Shown: positions 42,488 through 51,488, counted from the stretch's first letter. The stretch: 64,000 nucleotides of DNA from Agriterribacter humi (GCF_009192765.1 NZ_VOHQ01000020.1:16381-80380); one strand, 5' to 3'. The notes: a model not told the origin generated them from the sequence alone. Numbers and translations: made by a program.

Positions 42488-43741
42488 ATGAAACGAACGG
42501 TATGGGTGCTAACCCTGTTAATAGGTGGGTTACATGCGCAGGCACAACAAAAAAATAATCTTACCGGTGGGCAATGGCGTGGAGAACTGGAACGAGCAGA
42601 CGGTAATAATATTATTTTCAATTTTGAGGTAAATAAAAAAGCAGATAAACCTGTTATTTACATCCGCAATGCCGCGGAGCGTTTGGCCGTTGATGATATT
42701 ACCATAGTGCAGGATTCTGTTTTTATCAGGCTTCCTTTTTTTGATTCACAATTCAGAGCGGTTTTTATTAATGATAACCAGATAAAAGGCGTTTGGATCA
42801 AACGCCTGGCAGACAGGAACCTGGTTATGCCTTTTGCCGCGGTAAATAATGGTACAAAAAGCTACCGGTTTAAAACTTTGGTTAAAAAGCCTGTGGCTGA
42901 TATAACCGGGCGCTGGGCAACTTCTTTTTCTGATGCTGAACATAAACGTACAGTTGAGGCTGTAGGTGTTTTTAAGCAGGAAGGAAATGCACTAACGGGC
43001 TCTTTTCTTACGCCTTCCGGCGATTATCGCTACCTCGAAGGTGTAGTTGACGGCGATTCGCTTAAGCTGTCGGGTTTTGACGGTGGGTATGCGCTATTGT
43101 TTACAGCAAAAATTGATGATGAAAAAAAGATCAGTGGTGGAAAATATATTTCAGGTGTTGGAGCTCCCAGGATATGGGAAGCCAATAAAGATGCGACAGC
43201 AGCGTTAGCCGGTAATAGTTCTTCTGAGCTTTTAAAGCAGGGCGTACCTCCAAAATTAGATTTCACTTTTAAAGATGTGAATGGCAAACCTGTTTCTATT
43301 AATGAAAGCAGGTTTAAAAACAAGGTAGTGGTAGTACAGATATTGGGTTCGTGGTGTCCCAACTGTATGGATGAAATGGTTTTTATGGCTGAAGTGTATA
43401 AAAAATATAAATCAAAAGGAGTAGAGATAGTGGGATTGGCCTATGAAAGAACGTCCGATTTTACCCGTTCGCAGCAAAGCGTACGAAATTTTATGAAACG
43501 GTTGAAAGTAGAATTTCCTGTGCTTATTACCCCGGTTGCCGTAAGTGATCCGCAACGTGCTGAAAAAACCTTGCCTCAGTTAGAAAAGATACCGGCTTTT
43601 CCTACTACCCTTTTTATAGATCGGAAAGGAGAAATACAAAAGATACATGCCGGGTTTAACGGACCCGGAACGGGAGATGATTATGAAAAGCAGAAGAAAG
43701 AATATTATGACATCATAGACAGCCTGCTTGCAGCACAATGA
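42488..43741 (+). CDS. TlpA-family thiol-disulfide oxidoreductase
   Basis: A 417-residue exported protein with signal peptide (TVWVLTLLIGGLHAQAQ), a beta-rich N-terminal part (about 25-240) with two lipocalin-like repeats (GQWRGELERADGN; GRWATSFSDAEHK), and a C-terminal thioredoxin domain (about 255-417) with active-site WCPNC (Cys290, Cys293), preceded by VVVVQILGS and followed by PAFPTTLFIDRKG (cis-Pro). It acts on disulfides in the periplasm, possibly in cytochrome c maturation or stress repair. It differs from the DUF4369-type TlpA at 18279-19364. It converges on the J-domain gene with 10 bases between stops. Confidence 0.93.
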   Translation: MKRTVWVLTLLIGGLHAQAQQKNNLTGGQWRGELERADGNNIIFNFEVNKKADKPVIYIRNAAERLAVDDITIVQDSVFIRLPFFDSQFRAVFINDNQIKGVWIKRLADRNLVMPFAAVNNGTKSYRFKTLVKKPVADITGRWATSFSDAEHKRTVEAVGVFKQEGNALTGSFLTPSGDYRYLEGVVDGDSLKLSGFDGGYALLFTAKIDDEKKISGGKYISGVGAPRIWEANKDATAALAGNSSSELLKQGVPPKLDFTFKDVNGKPVSINESRFKNKVVVVQILGSWCPNCMDEMVFMAEVYKKYKSKGVEIVGLAYERTSDFTRSQQSVRNFMKRLKVEFPVLITPVAVSDPQRAEKTLPQLEKIPAFPTTLFIDRKGEIQKIHAGFNGPGTGDDYEKQKKEYYDIIDSLLAAQ

Positions 43742-43751
43742 TGCTGTTTTA

Positions 43752-44399
43752 TTATGTAACGCTGTAGATTAGCCAGCAGATAATAAGCGTAATCGACAAT
43801 ACAAGAAGGGGATAATATTTTTCCCAGTAATTCCTGTTTTTTGAAGTCTGTACAAAATCCCTGATCGTTTTTATAACGGCTTCGTTATTCCCTGCCAAAA
43901 TTTTTAATTGGCCGGCTATTGTGTTGATATATGTAAAAGGCAATTCAGACGAGGCGGATAAAAGCTGCAGAATAAGTTTTTGATTGAGGGCTTCATCTTT
44001 GTGATGCAGCAATACATTCATATTACTTTCAGAAAGGATGTTTTTTATACGATGATATATAGCTTCTTTATTCATTCTGAACATATCCATAAACGCTATT
44101 TGCTTATTCAGCTTAATGCAATCATTTAAAATGGCTACAGGTGTTTGGCTCCATGATAGATGGATATCGGTGTTGGGAAAACGCAACTTCCATTCGCTGT
44201 GATAACTTGTCCTTTTTGAAGGGTGAGACAAAGTTTCATAGGCTTCCTGTAATTCCCTGAACTGCGAAGCAGCGAATTCATTTCCTGCATTAACGTCGGG
44301 ATGATACTGCAATGCCAGTTTCCTGAACTCCTTTTTGATAGCATCCAAACTGGCATCGGGCGGAATACCTAAAGTTTTATAATGATTTTTAAAAGCCAT
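43752..44399 (-). CDS. Tail-anchored J-domain protein
   Basis: A 215-residue protein with an N-terminal J domain (about residues 4-70; YKTLGIPPDASLDAIKKEFRK with the HPD motif in LQYHPDVNAG), which stimulates Hsp70 ATPase. There is no Gly/Phe or zinc domain. The middle is helical, and a single C-terminal membrane helix (YYPLLVLSITLIICWLIYSV) would anchor the protein in the inner membrane with the J domain in the cytoplasm. This places a DnaK co-chaperone at the membrane, role unknown. It converges on the TlpA gene. Confidence 0.92.
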   Translation of the reverse strand: MAFKNHYKTLGIPPDASLDAIKKEFRKLALQYHPDVNAGNEFAASQFRELQEAYETLSHPSKRTSYHSEWKLRFPNTDIHLSWSQTPVAILNDCIKLNKQIAFMDMFRMNKEAIYHRIKNILSESNMNVLLHHKDEALNQKLILQLLSASSELPFTYINTIAGQLKILAGNNEAVIKTIRDFVQTSKNRNYWEKYYPLLVLSITLIICWLIYSVT

Positions 44400-44514
44400 A
44401 CCGGGTGAACAAATTTCCCAAAAACAAATAATAGCGCCTAAATAAAGTTTGCAAACATATTGTGTGTAGCAAATGCCGTAACAACTAAATGTTGAAAATT
44501 TCTGTAATAAATCC

Positions 44515-44545
44515 TTGCTTAACAGGGCTGTAGTTTTTAAATTTG
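44515..44545 (+). promoter_or_regulatory. Promoter of the MntA-HepT cassette
   Basis: TTG at 44515-44517 and TAAATTTG at 44538-44545 are 20 bases apart, a good match to the Bacteroidetes -33/-7 promoter. The box overlaps the more upstream ATG-like starts, supporting ATG 44576 as the true start. CAAC-taaat-GTTG (44482-44494 region) just upstream could be an operator for the XRE domain. Confidence 0.65.
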
Positions 44546-44575
44546 AAGAATTATGTCAAAATAAAATCGTTCAAA

Positions 44576-45166
44576 ATGAACAGCTTAGGCGACAAAATAC
44601 GAAAACTTAGAGGGGACAAGGAAATACCCCTGCGAACAGTTGCTGCTTTTCTCGACATTGACCAGGCAATACTTAGCAAAATTGAAAGAGGGCAACGCAA
44701 GCCGACAAGGGAACAAGTACTAAGATTGGCTGAGTATTTTAAGGTTAAGGAAAATGACTTGCTGGTTGCCTGGCTTAGTGATAAAGTCCTGTATGAAGTA
44801 GAAGATGAAGAAGTGGCATTGCAGGCGTTACAAATGGCAGAAGAAGAAGTAGATTATATTACAAAGCCTAAAGTAAGTAAAAACAGTATTATTGATTCAA
44901 TAAGGTATGTTCTGAAAAATGATGGGCGGGTAGCCCGTGCCTGGCTGTTTGGTTCGTATGCAAGGGGAGAAGAAAAGCTAAACAGCGATGTAGACATTAT
45001 GGTAGAACTGAACAACAAAAAAAACTATTCCATGTTTGACATACTTGATATTTCTTTTTTGCTCGAAAACGAGATTAAACAAAAAATAGATTTAGTGGAA
45101 AAAGGATGTTTAAAGGACTTTGCTTTACAAACTGCAACCAGTGATCTGATTAAAATTTATGGATAA
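44576..45166 (+). CDS. mntA: XRE helix-turn-helix fused to MNT nucleotidyltransferase (MntA-type antitoxin)
   Basis: About 196 residues from ATG 44576. Residues 3-60 are an XRE-type DNA-binding helix-turn-helix (LRTVAAFLDIDQAILSKIERG, RKPTREQVLRLAEYF). Residues about 105-190 are a minimal nucleotidyltransferase with the full catalytic motif GS-x10-D-x-D (G126 S127, D138, D140) and a third Asp at 172. In known MntA-HepT systems MntA adds AMP groups to a Tyr of HepT and silences it. The fused DNA-binding domain suggests this one also represses its own operon; stand-alone MntA usually lacks it. It overlaps hepT by 8 bases. The DNA is A+T-rich. Confidence 0.9.
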   Translation: MNSLGDKIRKLRGDKEIPLRTVAAFLDIDQAILSKIERGQRKPTREQVLRLAEYFKVKENDLLVAWLSDKVLYEVEDEEVALQALQMAEEEVDYITKPKVSKNSIIDSIRYVLKNDGRVARAWLFGSYARGEEKLNSDVDIMVELNNKKNYSMFDILDISFLLENEIKQKIDLVEKGCLKDFALQTATSDLIKIYG

Positions 45167-45500
45167 GCCAACACCGAAGGAAAGAGCTGAGCACATACTG
45201 GAAGCCATAAAATTGATTAAAAGATTTGTGGCAGGTATGGATGAAACAGCTTTTTCAAATGACATTAAGATTCAAAGCGCAGTACAGTACCAGTTTTTAA
45301 TTATTGGTGAAGCAATCAGGCATATTGACGATGCTATTTTAACAAAATATACTTACCCCTGGCATATACCCCGCTCATTCAGGAACTTTATAATACACGT
45401 ATATCATGGGGTAAAGATGGAAAGAATTTATTTTGCCGCACAGGATTTGGATGAATTGGAGAAACTAATCATCCTTATTTTAAAGAAAGAATTTAAATGA
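45159..45500 (+). CDS. hepT: HepT-like (DUF86) toxin
   Basis: A 113-residue helical HEPN protein, the toxin of the pair with the upstream MntA-type antitoxin. The RNase motif R-x4-H-x-Y is intact (R75, H80, Y82, in RNFIIHVYHG); Tyr in this motif is the residue modified by MntA in studied systems. HEPN toxins cut RNA or tRNA. The ATG overlaps the antitoxin stop by 8 bases, so both come from one mRNA with translational coupling. The cassette is flanked by normal housekeeping-type genes and no mobile element was seen. Confidence 0.92.
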   Translation: MDKPTPKERAEHILEAIKLIKRFVAGMDETAFSNDIKIQSAVQYQFLIIGEAIRHIDDAILTKYTYPWHIPRSFRNFIIHVYHGVKMERIYFAAQDLDELEKLIILILKKEFK

Positions 45501-45544
45501 GCCCATAGTCTTGTTTACAATTACTAAACAATTAATTTTATTGC

Positions 45545-46897
45545 ATGAAAGATTTGTATAACCGTACGGAAGGCGACATTAATTTATCTGCTTCCCGCAA
45601 TGCATGGTATAAAGTGATTGCGCATGCAGAAACCCAAAAATACTTAGATGAAGATGCGCAATATTTCCTGCACCAGTCCATGTCTACTCCCTGTTTGGAT
45701 GTATTGCAGTCCTGCGAAGGGATCTATATTACAGACCTTACCGGCAAATCCTATATGGACTTTCATGGCAACAATGTACACCAGGTGGGCTACCGCAATT
45801 CATTTGTAATGGAAAAAGTAAAAGCGCAAATGGATATATTACCGTTTAGCCCCCGCCGTTATACTAATGTTCCGGCTATTGAACTTGCTAAAAAGCTGGC
45901 TTCCCTTTTTCCTGGCGATCTGAATCGCGTATTGCTGGCGCCGGGCGGTACTTCGGCCATTGGCATGGCGCTGAAGTTGGCCCGGATCGTTACCGGTAAA
46001 CATAAAGTAGTATCGCTGTGGGATTCTTTTCATGGCGCTTCTTTAGATGCCATTTCTGCGGGGGGTGAACAGGTGTTTCGCAAAGGTATAGGTCCTTTAA
46101 TGCCTGGTGTGGAAAGAATACCGCCGCCTACTTCGTACAGGGGTGTTTTTAGTGATGATGGCAATGATGTTGTGTACGCAGACTATCTTGAATATGTAAT
46201 AGAAAAAGAAGGCGACATAGGCGCTTTTATTGCGGAAACCGTACGCAATACTGATGTGCAGATACCTTCAAAAGCCTACTGGAAAAAGGTAAGGGAAATA
46301 TGCACCCGCCATGACGTATTGCTTATTTTGGATGAAATACCCATTGCTTTTGGCCGTACAGGTAAAATGTTCGCCTTTGAACATTACGGTATAGAACCGG
46401 ATATTGTTTGTGTGGGTAAAGGGCTGGGAGCGGGTATTATGCCACTTGCGGCTATGGTTACCCGTGATGCGTATAATGTTGCAACAGATGTATCGCTCGG
46501 GCATTACACGCACGAAAAGAGTCCGTTGGGCTGCATAGCTGCTACAGCCATGATTGAGTTCATTGAAAAGGAGCATATACTTGACAAAGTGAATGCCGAT
46601 GCTTTATTTATGAAGAATGAACTGGAAGCACTCAAACAAAAACATGCTTTAATAGGCGATGTAAGAGGCATAGGATTGTTGTGGGGAATAGAGCTGGTAA
46701 AGAACAGGGATACGAAGGAAAAAGCTGTTGAAGAAGCGGAAATGATCTTATACGAATGCCTGGCCAACGGGTTGAGCTTTAAAATTTCACAGGGCAATGT
46801 ATTGCAGTTGTCGCCACCATTAACCATAAGCCGGCAACAGCTTAAAGAAGCTATTGATATAGTAGATGCAGCTATTGCAAAGGCGATGGGTAAATAA
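45545..46897 (+). CDS. Class III aminotransferase-fold PLP enzyme, possibly (R)-1-hydroxy-2-aminoethylphosphonate ammonia-lyase
   Basis: A 450-residue PLP-dependent enzyme of the class III aminotransferase fold. The PLP Lys is K292 (VGKGLGAGIMP) and the pyridine-nitrogen Asp is D263 (ILDEIPIAFGRTG). Two usual aminotransferase signatures are altered: DEVQ reads DEIP (P266 in place of the Gln that normally touches PLP), and the GTEAVE-like loop reads GGTSAIGMALKLAR without its Glu. The motifs LPFSPRRYTN and RNTDVQIPSK I recall in phosphonate ammonia-lyases (PbfA) rather than transaminases; this call is from memory. No phosphonate genes are nearby. A bidirectional terminator follows. Confidence 0.7.
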   Translation: MKDLYNRTEGDINLSASRNAWYKVIAHAETQKYLDEDAQYFLHQSMSTPCLDVLQSCEGIYITDLTGKSYMDFHGNNVHQVGYRNSFVMEKVKAQMDILPFSPRRYTNVPAIELAKKLASLFPGDLNRVLLAPGGTSAIGMALKLARIVTGKHKVVSLWDSFHGASLDAISAGGEQVFRKGIGPLMPGVERIPPPTSYRGVFSDDGNDVVYADYLEYVIEKEGDIGAFIAETVRNTDVQIPSKAYWKKVREICTRHDVLLILDEIPIAFGRTGKMFAFEHYGIEPDIVCVGKGLGAGIMPLAAMVTRDAYNVATDVSLGHYTHEKSPLGCIAATAMIEFIEKEHILDKVNADALFMKNELEALKQKHALIGDVRGIGLLWGIELVKNRDTKEKAVEEAEMILYECLANGLSFKISQGNVLQLSPPLTISRQQLKEAIDIVDAAIAKAMGK

Positions 46898-46904
46898 TAA
46901 ATGC

Positions 46905-46942
46905 AAAAAGGAATTAACGCTTTAAACCGTTAATCCCTTTTT
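46905..46942. terminator. Bidirectional intrinsic terminator
   Basis: AAAAAGGAATTAACG (46905-46919) pairs with CGTTAATCCCTTTTT (46928-46942) with one mismatch. The A run on one side and T run on the other serve both the PLP-enzyme gene and the convergent beta-barrel gene. Confidence 0.85.
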
Positions 46943-46960
46943 CTTTGTTTTTTAAATCAG

Positions 46961-47590
46961 TTATTTTTTGCTTCCCAGCATATAGCCTATAGAAAGTCCT
47001 GCAAACCTTGTGCTTACATTCCCCAATTCAGTGTCTGCATTGGAAATGTTGCTCAGTCCATGGGTATAGTTAGCGCTCACGAAAAGATTACTGGCAAACT
47101 GGTAACCCAGGGTTACATTTGCTCCCAGTTCAAACCTTTTAAGTACGCTCTTTTCTTCCGTTACGCCTTCCAAGCCTTGTTTTTTGTACCAGTCTTCAGT
47201 GCCATCATCATCTTTAAGTTTAGCGGATAATCCGTAAGACAGGTTGGGTCCCAGACCTAAAAAGAAACCTCCTGTTTTATACAAAAAATTAACAGGAATG
47301 TCAATCGCGTACAGATTGATATTTGTTTCTGAACTATAAGCCGTACTTTTTGAATTGAACAGTAATTGAGGTTGAAGGGAAAATTTTTCAGAAAGCGATA
47401 TGTCAGCCACACCTCCAAAATGAAATCCTGTCCCTAAGGCAGCCATCCTGCTCCATTCTCCATCATATTTGGATTTCATGGAGAATGTGTTTTGTTGTAT
47501 CCCGGCTTTAACGCCAAAGGATACCTGCTGGGCTTTAAGCGTTGCGCAGCTAATAGCCAGCGCAGTCATCAATACAAATGTTTTTTTCAT
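46961..47590 (-). CDS. Small outer-membrane beta-barrel protein (porin-family)
   Basis: A 209-residue outer-membrane protein of the OmpA-like/PF13568 'outer membrane protein beta-barrel' type: signal peptide (TFVLMTALAISCATLKAQ) and about eight strands (VSFGVKAGIQQNTFSMKS; FHFGGVADISLSEKFSLQPQLLF; NVTLGYQFASNLFVSANYTHGLSNI; FAGLSIGYMLGSKK). Such barrels are abundant in Bacteroidetes, with structural or unknown roles. It is monocistronic, convergent with the PLP-enzyme gene across a shared terminator. Confidence 0.92.
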   Translation of the reverse strand: MKKTFVLMTALAISCATLKAQQVSFGVKAGIQQNTFSMKSKYDGEWSRMAALGTGFHFGGVADISLSEKFSLQPQLLFNSKSTAYSSETNINLYAIDIPVNFLYKTGGFFLGLGPNLSYGLSAKLKDDDGTEDWYKKQGLEGVTEEKSVLKRFELGANVTLGYQFASNLFVSANYTHGLSNISNADTELGNVSTRFAGLSIGYMLGSKK

Positions 47591-47777
47591 TGATTTTGGG
47601 TTTTATGATGTACCAAAGCTTTATTTTTCTGGTACCAAAACATGTAAACGGTAACGCCTGTACGTAATTGTATAAATGAGCTGTACAGCACCTGTAATTA
47701 CCATAATTCAATTCCCCGCTTTTGCAGGAGTACAGGCATAACTGCTAAACTTTTTGTTACTTCGTTTATCTTATCAT

Positions 47778-48704
47778 ATGCGCAGGTTAAACAGTATTAT
47801 ATCTAAAGCTTCTCTTTTTATCGTGCTATGCCTGGTAACGGAGTATGCACATACCCAGCATTTTCTTCCGCCATCGGATGTGTATAGGCCCGACAGGTTA
47901 AAAAAAGTAATCATTACCGAAGTAGCCATAAGCACTGCGGTAAGTATAGGGTTGTATTATCTCTGGTATAAAAAATTTCCCCGCAGCAGGTTTCATTTGT
48001 TTAACGATAACAGGGAATGGCTGCAGATGGATAAAATAGGCCATGCCGCTACTGCTTATAATATAGGCGTGCTGCAATACGATATGATGCGCTGGTGCGG
48101 CGTGAAAAAAAATGATGCTATTGTTATTGGTTCTGCAACGGCGCTGGGTGGGCTAACCATTATTGAAATCTTAGATGGATTTTCAACGCATTGGGGTTTT
48201 TCGAAAGGAGATATGCTGGCTAACCTGGTAGGCACAGCTATCTTCGCTTCGCAGCAGCGCTGGTGGGATGAACAGCGGATAACAATGAAATTTTCAGCCC
48301 ACTTTTCGCCTTATGCACAATACCATAGCGGCGAGCTGGGAAAATCATGGACATCGCGCCTGCTCAAAGATTACAACGGGCAGAGTTACTGGTTATCCTT
48401 TAATATAAAATCATTTCTGCCTTCCTCATCATCGTTTCCCAACTGGCCATCCATAGCATTAGGGTACGGGGCAGATGGCATGATTGGCGGACATGAAAAC
48501 CCCGATAGTATTAAAGGAAAACCTGTTCCGCATTTTGAACGAACACGCCGGTTTATGTTATCACCCGATGCAGATTTTTTCAGGGTGCGCTCTATTGCAC
48601 CTGTAGACGCAGCTACTTACCTGTTAAAGCCTTTTAAATTTCCGGCGCCCACACTGGAGATCAATTCAAAGGGAAAGCTTAAGTTTTATGGCTTATATCA
48701 CTGA
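47778..48704 (+). CDS. DUF2279 (YfiM-like) exported protein
   Basis: About 308 residues from the ATG at 47778 (the upstream TTG at 47754 is less likely). A signal or membrane segment (KASLFIVLCLVTEYAHT) is followed by a second hydrophobic stretch (ITEVAISTAVSIGLYYLWY) and the DUF2279 core (LQMDKIGHAATAYNIGVLQY; SATALGGLTIIEILDGFSTHWGFSKGDMLANLVGTAIF), related to the lipoprotein YfiM. The C-terminal half is beta-rich (NIKSFLPSSSSFPNWPSIALGYGADGM). It may be an envelope assembly or lipid-linked protein; the function is unknown. It is flanked by an oppositely oriented ispH. Confidence 0.88.
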   Translation: MRRLNSIISKASLFIVLCLVTEYAHTQHFLPPSDVYRPDRLKKVIITEVAISTAVSIGLYYLWYKKFPRSRFHLFNDNREWLQMDKIGHAATAYNIGVLQYDMMRWCGVKKNDAIVIGSATALGGLTIIEILDGFSTHWGFSKGDMLANLVGTAIFASQQRWWDEQRITMKFSAHFSPYAQYHSGELGKSWTSRLLKDYNGQSYWLSFNIKSFLPSSSSFPNWPSIALGYGADGMIGGHENPDSIKGKPVPHFERTRRFMLSPDADFFRVRSIAPVDAATYLLKPFKFPAPTLEINSKGKLKFYGLYH

Positions 48705-48731
48705 TAAAATTTGCAATGAAATCGCCGGCGT

Positions 48732-49982
48732 TTACTGTGCAGACAAGGAAGGCGCTGAGGTCCATTCATTGATCAATGCTTCAATTTTATCTTCCACATT
48801 GTAAAAAGAAGCTACTTTCCTGATCACGTTTTCAACGAGTGCATCGGGGCAGGAGGCGCCACTGGTAATGAGCAGTTTTGCAGGATTGTGCTTAGGTAGA
48901 AAACCTGTGGTCAGTATTTCTTCTTTGGTATGAAAATTATAATGAAGGATTTTCTCTCTGGATTGGATTTTGCTTTCGCTGCTGATAAAATAAGCAGGCA
49001 ATTTTGCTTCACATAATTCTACCAGGTGAGAAGTGTTGGAGCTGTTATAGCCGCCTATTACCAGTGCAATATCTGCATCGGTATCCAGCATTCCCGAAAC
49101 AGCGGTTTGATTATCGTTGGTAGCATAGCACAACGTATCCCTGGTATCGGCAAAGCGTTCTGCCGTATTGGCTTCGGTTAGCCCATAGTGTTGTATCATT
49201 ACCTGCTTAAGAAAATCCGCAATAGCCTGTGTATCACTTGCCAGCATAGTGGTTTGGTTTACAACACCTATCCGCTGCAGATCTTTTACGGGGTCAAATC
49301 CTTCCGAAAATCTTCCTTCAAATTCCTGCACAAATTGCGCCTCATTTTTTTCTCCGGTGATGTATTTGCCCAGTTCAACAGCTTCCTTCATGTCGTTAAC
49401 CACTACTGCAGGCGCATTAACGGCACTGTGCGAAAAGGTGGCACGTGTTTCTTCATGGCGGGGTTTTCCGTGTATCACAATACTATAGCCTCTTCTGGCA
49501 ATCTGTTCTGACCGGTTCCATACTTTTTCTACAAACGGGCAGGTGGTATTGAAGCTCTTGGTTTCCAAACCTATATCGTTTAGCTTTTTCTCAATATGCA
49601 GCGTAGTGCCAAAAGCCGGGGTAATAACAATATCATCGGCAGTAAGTGATTCAAAAGGCAATAATTGTTTTCCATGGGTATCCTGCAAAAACTGCACTCC
49701 TCTTTCCTGCAGGTCTTCATTAACGTGAGGGTTATGGATCATTTCACTCAACAAAAAAATTCTTTTACCCGGGTTTTCATCCACCGTGCGAAAAGCAATT
49801 TCAATGGCATTTTCAACACCATAGCAAAAACCAAAATGTCTTGCGAGATAAATATGTAAATCACCCAGGTTAAGCAGTGTGGGACTGAAGTCTTTTTTCA
49901 TCTTATCCTGCTGTTTACGCTTTTGTTTTATGGCAGAGATAAGCGGACTGCGGTATATAATAGGAACGTTAAACTGTTTCAT
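48732..49982 (-). CDS. ispH: 4-hydroxy-3-methylbut-2-enyl diphosphate reductase
   Basis: IspH (LytB) makes isopentenyl and dimethylallyl diphosphate in the last step of the MEP isoprenoid pathway, using a [4Fe-4S] cluster. Conserved cysteines are in LARHFGFCYGVENAI, NTTCPFVEKVW and ITSGASCPDALVE; the substrate-binding His residues are in PHVNEDL and VIHGKPRHEETRATF. At 416 residues it is the long form found in Bacteroidetes, cyanobacteria and plants, rather than the 310-residue E. coli form. The ATG at 49982 fits a TACCTTTG box at 50004-50011 (minus strand); an internal ATG at 49901 is possible. Confidence 0.96.
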   Translation of the reverse strand: MKQFNVPIIYRSPLISAIKQKRKQQDKMKKDFSPTLLNLGDLHIYLARHFGFCYGVENAIEIAFRTVDENPGKRIFLLSEMIHNPHVNEDLQERGVQFLQDTHGKQLLPFESLTADDIVITPAFGTTLHIEKKLNDIGLETKSFNTTCPFVEKVWNRSEQIARRGYSIVIHGKPRHEETRATFSHSAVNAPAVVVNDMKEAVELGKYITGEKNEAQFVQEFEGRFSEGFDPVKDLQRIGVVNQTTMLASDTQAIADFLKQVMIQHYGLTEANTAERFADTRDTLCYATNDNQTAVSGMLDTDADIALVIGGYNSSNTSHLVELCEAKLPAYFISSESKIQSREKILHYNFHTKEEILTTGFLPKHNPAKLLITSGASCPDALVENVIRKVASFYNVEDKIEALINEWTSAPSLSAQ

Positions 49983-50003
49983 GTAAGGTCAAAATACAAT
50001 ATG

Positions 50004-50011
50004 CAAAGGTA
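50004..50011 (-). promoter_or_regulatory. -7 promoter box for ispH
   Basis: TACCTTTG on the minus strand, matching TAnnTTTG, 21 bases upstream of the ispH ATG. No clear -33. Confidence 0.45.
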
Positions 50012-50201
50012 AGAAGTTTAGCTTAAGCGGAATATCTGGCACCGAAGAAAAGAAAACCTATGTGCAATTATGTGCCGTATGATCCTATGTGTTGGAAAAA
50101 GGTCCGTACTCCTATACCCATGTACTTCGGCAAAATATATTATCTTCCACGCCTGATAGGCTTATGGCCTGATTTTTTTGTGACAGATAATCAAAACAAC
50201 T

Positions 50202-51485
50202 ATGCATATAGAACACCCACGCGTAGAATGGAGATATCATACGAATGTATATGAAATAAATCTTCGCCAATATACAAAAGAAGGCAGCTTTAATGCTTTT
50301 GCACAGGAGCTTCCGAGGCTCCGGAAAATGGGAGTGGAAACCCTGTGGTTTATGCCCGTTACACCTATCTCAAAAGAAAAAATGAAAGGAAGTCTGGGCA
50401 GTTATTATGCCTGTTCGGATTATACTTCTATAAACCCTGAATTTGGTACGTTGGACGACTTTAAAAAATTAGTTAACACAGCACATCAGGCGGGGTTTAA
50501 AGTTATTGTGGATTGGGTGGCCAATCATACCGGTTGGGATCATGTATGGACACAATCGCACCCTGAATATTATGAAAGAGACGGGAGCGGAAATTTTAAA
50601 GCCGCTTCGGGAATGGATGATATTATTGAACTGGACTTTAATAATCCTGATTTGGTTGAGGCTATGATTGAGGCAATGAAGTTTTGGATAAGGGAATGTG
50701 ATATTGATGGATTTCGCTGCGACCTGGCATTTTGGGTAACACTGGATTTCTGGAAAAAGGCAAGACCCGTACTGGATCAAATCAAACCTTTGTTCTGGTT
50801 AGGCGAATTTGATGCTTTGGATAATCCTGATTACTTAGAAGTGTTTGATGCGGCCTATACCTGGACATGGATGCATCAAACAGAGGCGTTTTATAAAAAT
50901 GAGCGTAATATTCAGGTATTAGAAAATTTACTGCAGCGATACAAAGAGGTTTTTCTTCCGGGTACAACAGGTTTGTATTTTACAGCCAACCATGATGAAA
51001 ATAGCTGGAATGGAACCGAGTTTGAGAAATATGGTGATATGGCGCCTGCACTGGCTGTATTTAACTGCACATGGGAAGGTATACCCTTGCTGTACAGCGG
51101 GCAGGAATTGCCGAACCTGAAAAGGCTGCAATTTTTTGAGAAAGATCTTATAGAATGGAATGGCAGATATGAACTGGAAGATTTTTATAAAAAGCTATTC
51201 ACCCTTCGCCGTAATAACCCGGCACTGGCTGCGGGCAATGGGAAAGTGGAAACAAGGATACTTGATTTTAAATTGGATGAACATATTTTTGGCTACACCA
51301 GAAAATGCGGCAATAAAGCCGTATTGGTGTTGTTGAATTTGTCTCCCTATCCGAGCCGTTTTATGAATAAGGATACCGGTATTACAGGAAAATGTAAAGA
51401 ACTATTCAGCAACGAAGAAAAAGATTGTTCTGCTGATCAATGGTTTGAGCTGCCCGCATGGGGATATAAGGTGTATATAAAATAA
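50202..51485 (+). CDS. Alpha-amylase-family (GH13) glycoside hydrolase, cytoplasmic
   Basis: A 427-residue (beta/alpha)8-barrel enzyme that acts on alpha-glucans or maltodextrins. The four GH13 regions are present: I VIVDWVANHTGWD (about 101-113), II GFRCDLAF with nucleophile D174, III WLGEFD with acid/base E202, IV TANHDENSW with D265. A small C-terminal beta domain follows (about 350-427). There is no signal peptide, so it works in the cytoplasm, perhaps on glycogen or imported maltodextrin; no susCD or other GH13 gene is adjacent. The ATG at 50202 is chosen because MHIEHPRVEW directly precedes the barrel. Confidence 0.95.
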   Translation: MHIEHPRVEWRYHTNVYEINLRQYTKEGSFNAFAQELPRLRKMGVETLWFMPVTPISKEKMKGSLGSYYACSDYTSINPEFGTLDDFKKLVNTAHQAGFKVIVDWVANHTGWDHVWTQSHPEYYERDGSGNFKAASGMDDIIELDFNNPDLVEAMIEAMKFWIRECDIDGFRCDLAFWVTLDFWKKARPVLDQIKPLFWLGEFDALDNPDYLEVFDAAYTWTWMHQTEAFYKNERNIQVLENLLQRYKEVFLPGTTGLYFTANHDENSWNGTEFEKYGDMAPALAVFNCTWEGIPLLYSGQELPNLKRLQFFEKDLIEWNGRYELEDFYKKLFTLRRNNPALAAGNGKVETRILDFKLDEHIFGYTRKCGNKAVLVLLNLSPYPSRFMNKDTGITGKCKELFSNEEKDCSADQWFELPAWGYKVYIK

Positions 51486-51488
51486 GCC

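Noticed and set aside
48732..49982. Several plus-strand frames opposite ispH
   Set aside because: Antisense shadows of a clearly conserved gene.
50060..50254. 64-codon frame just before the alpha-amylase gene
   Set aside because: It overlaps the amylase start in another frame, has no family resemblance and no promoter box of its own.
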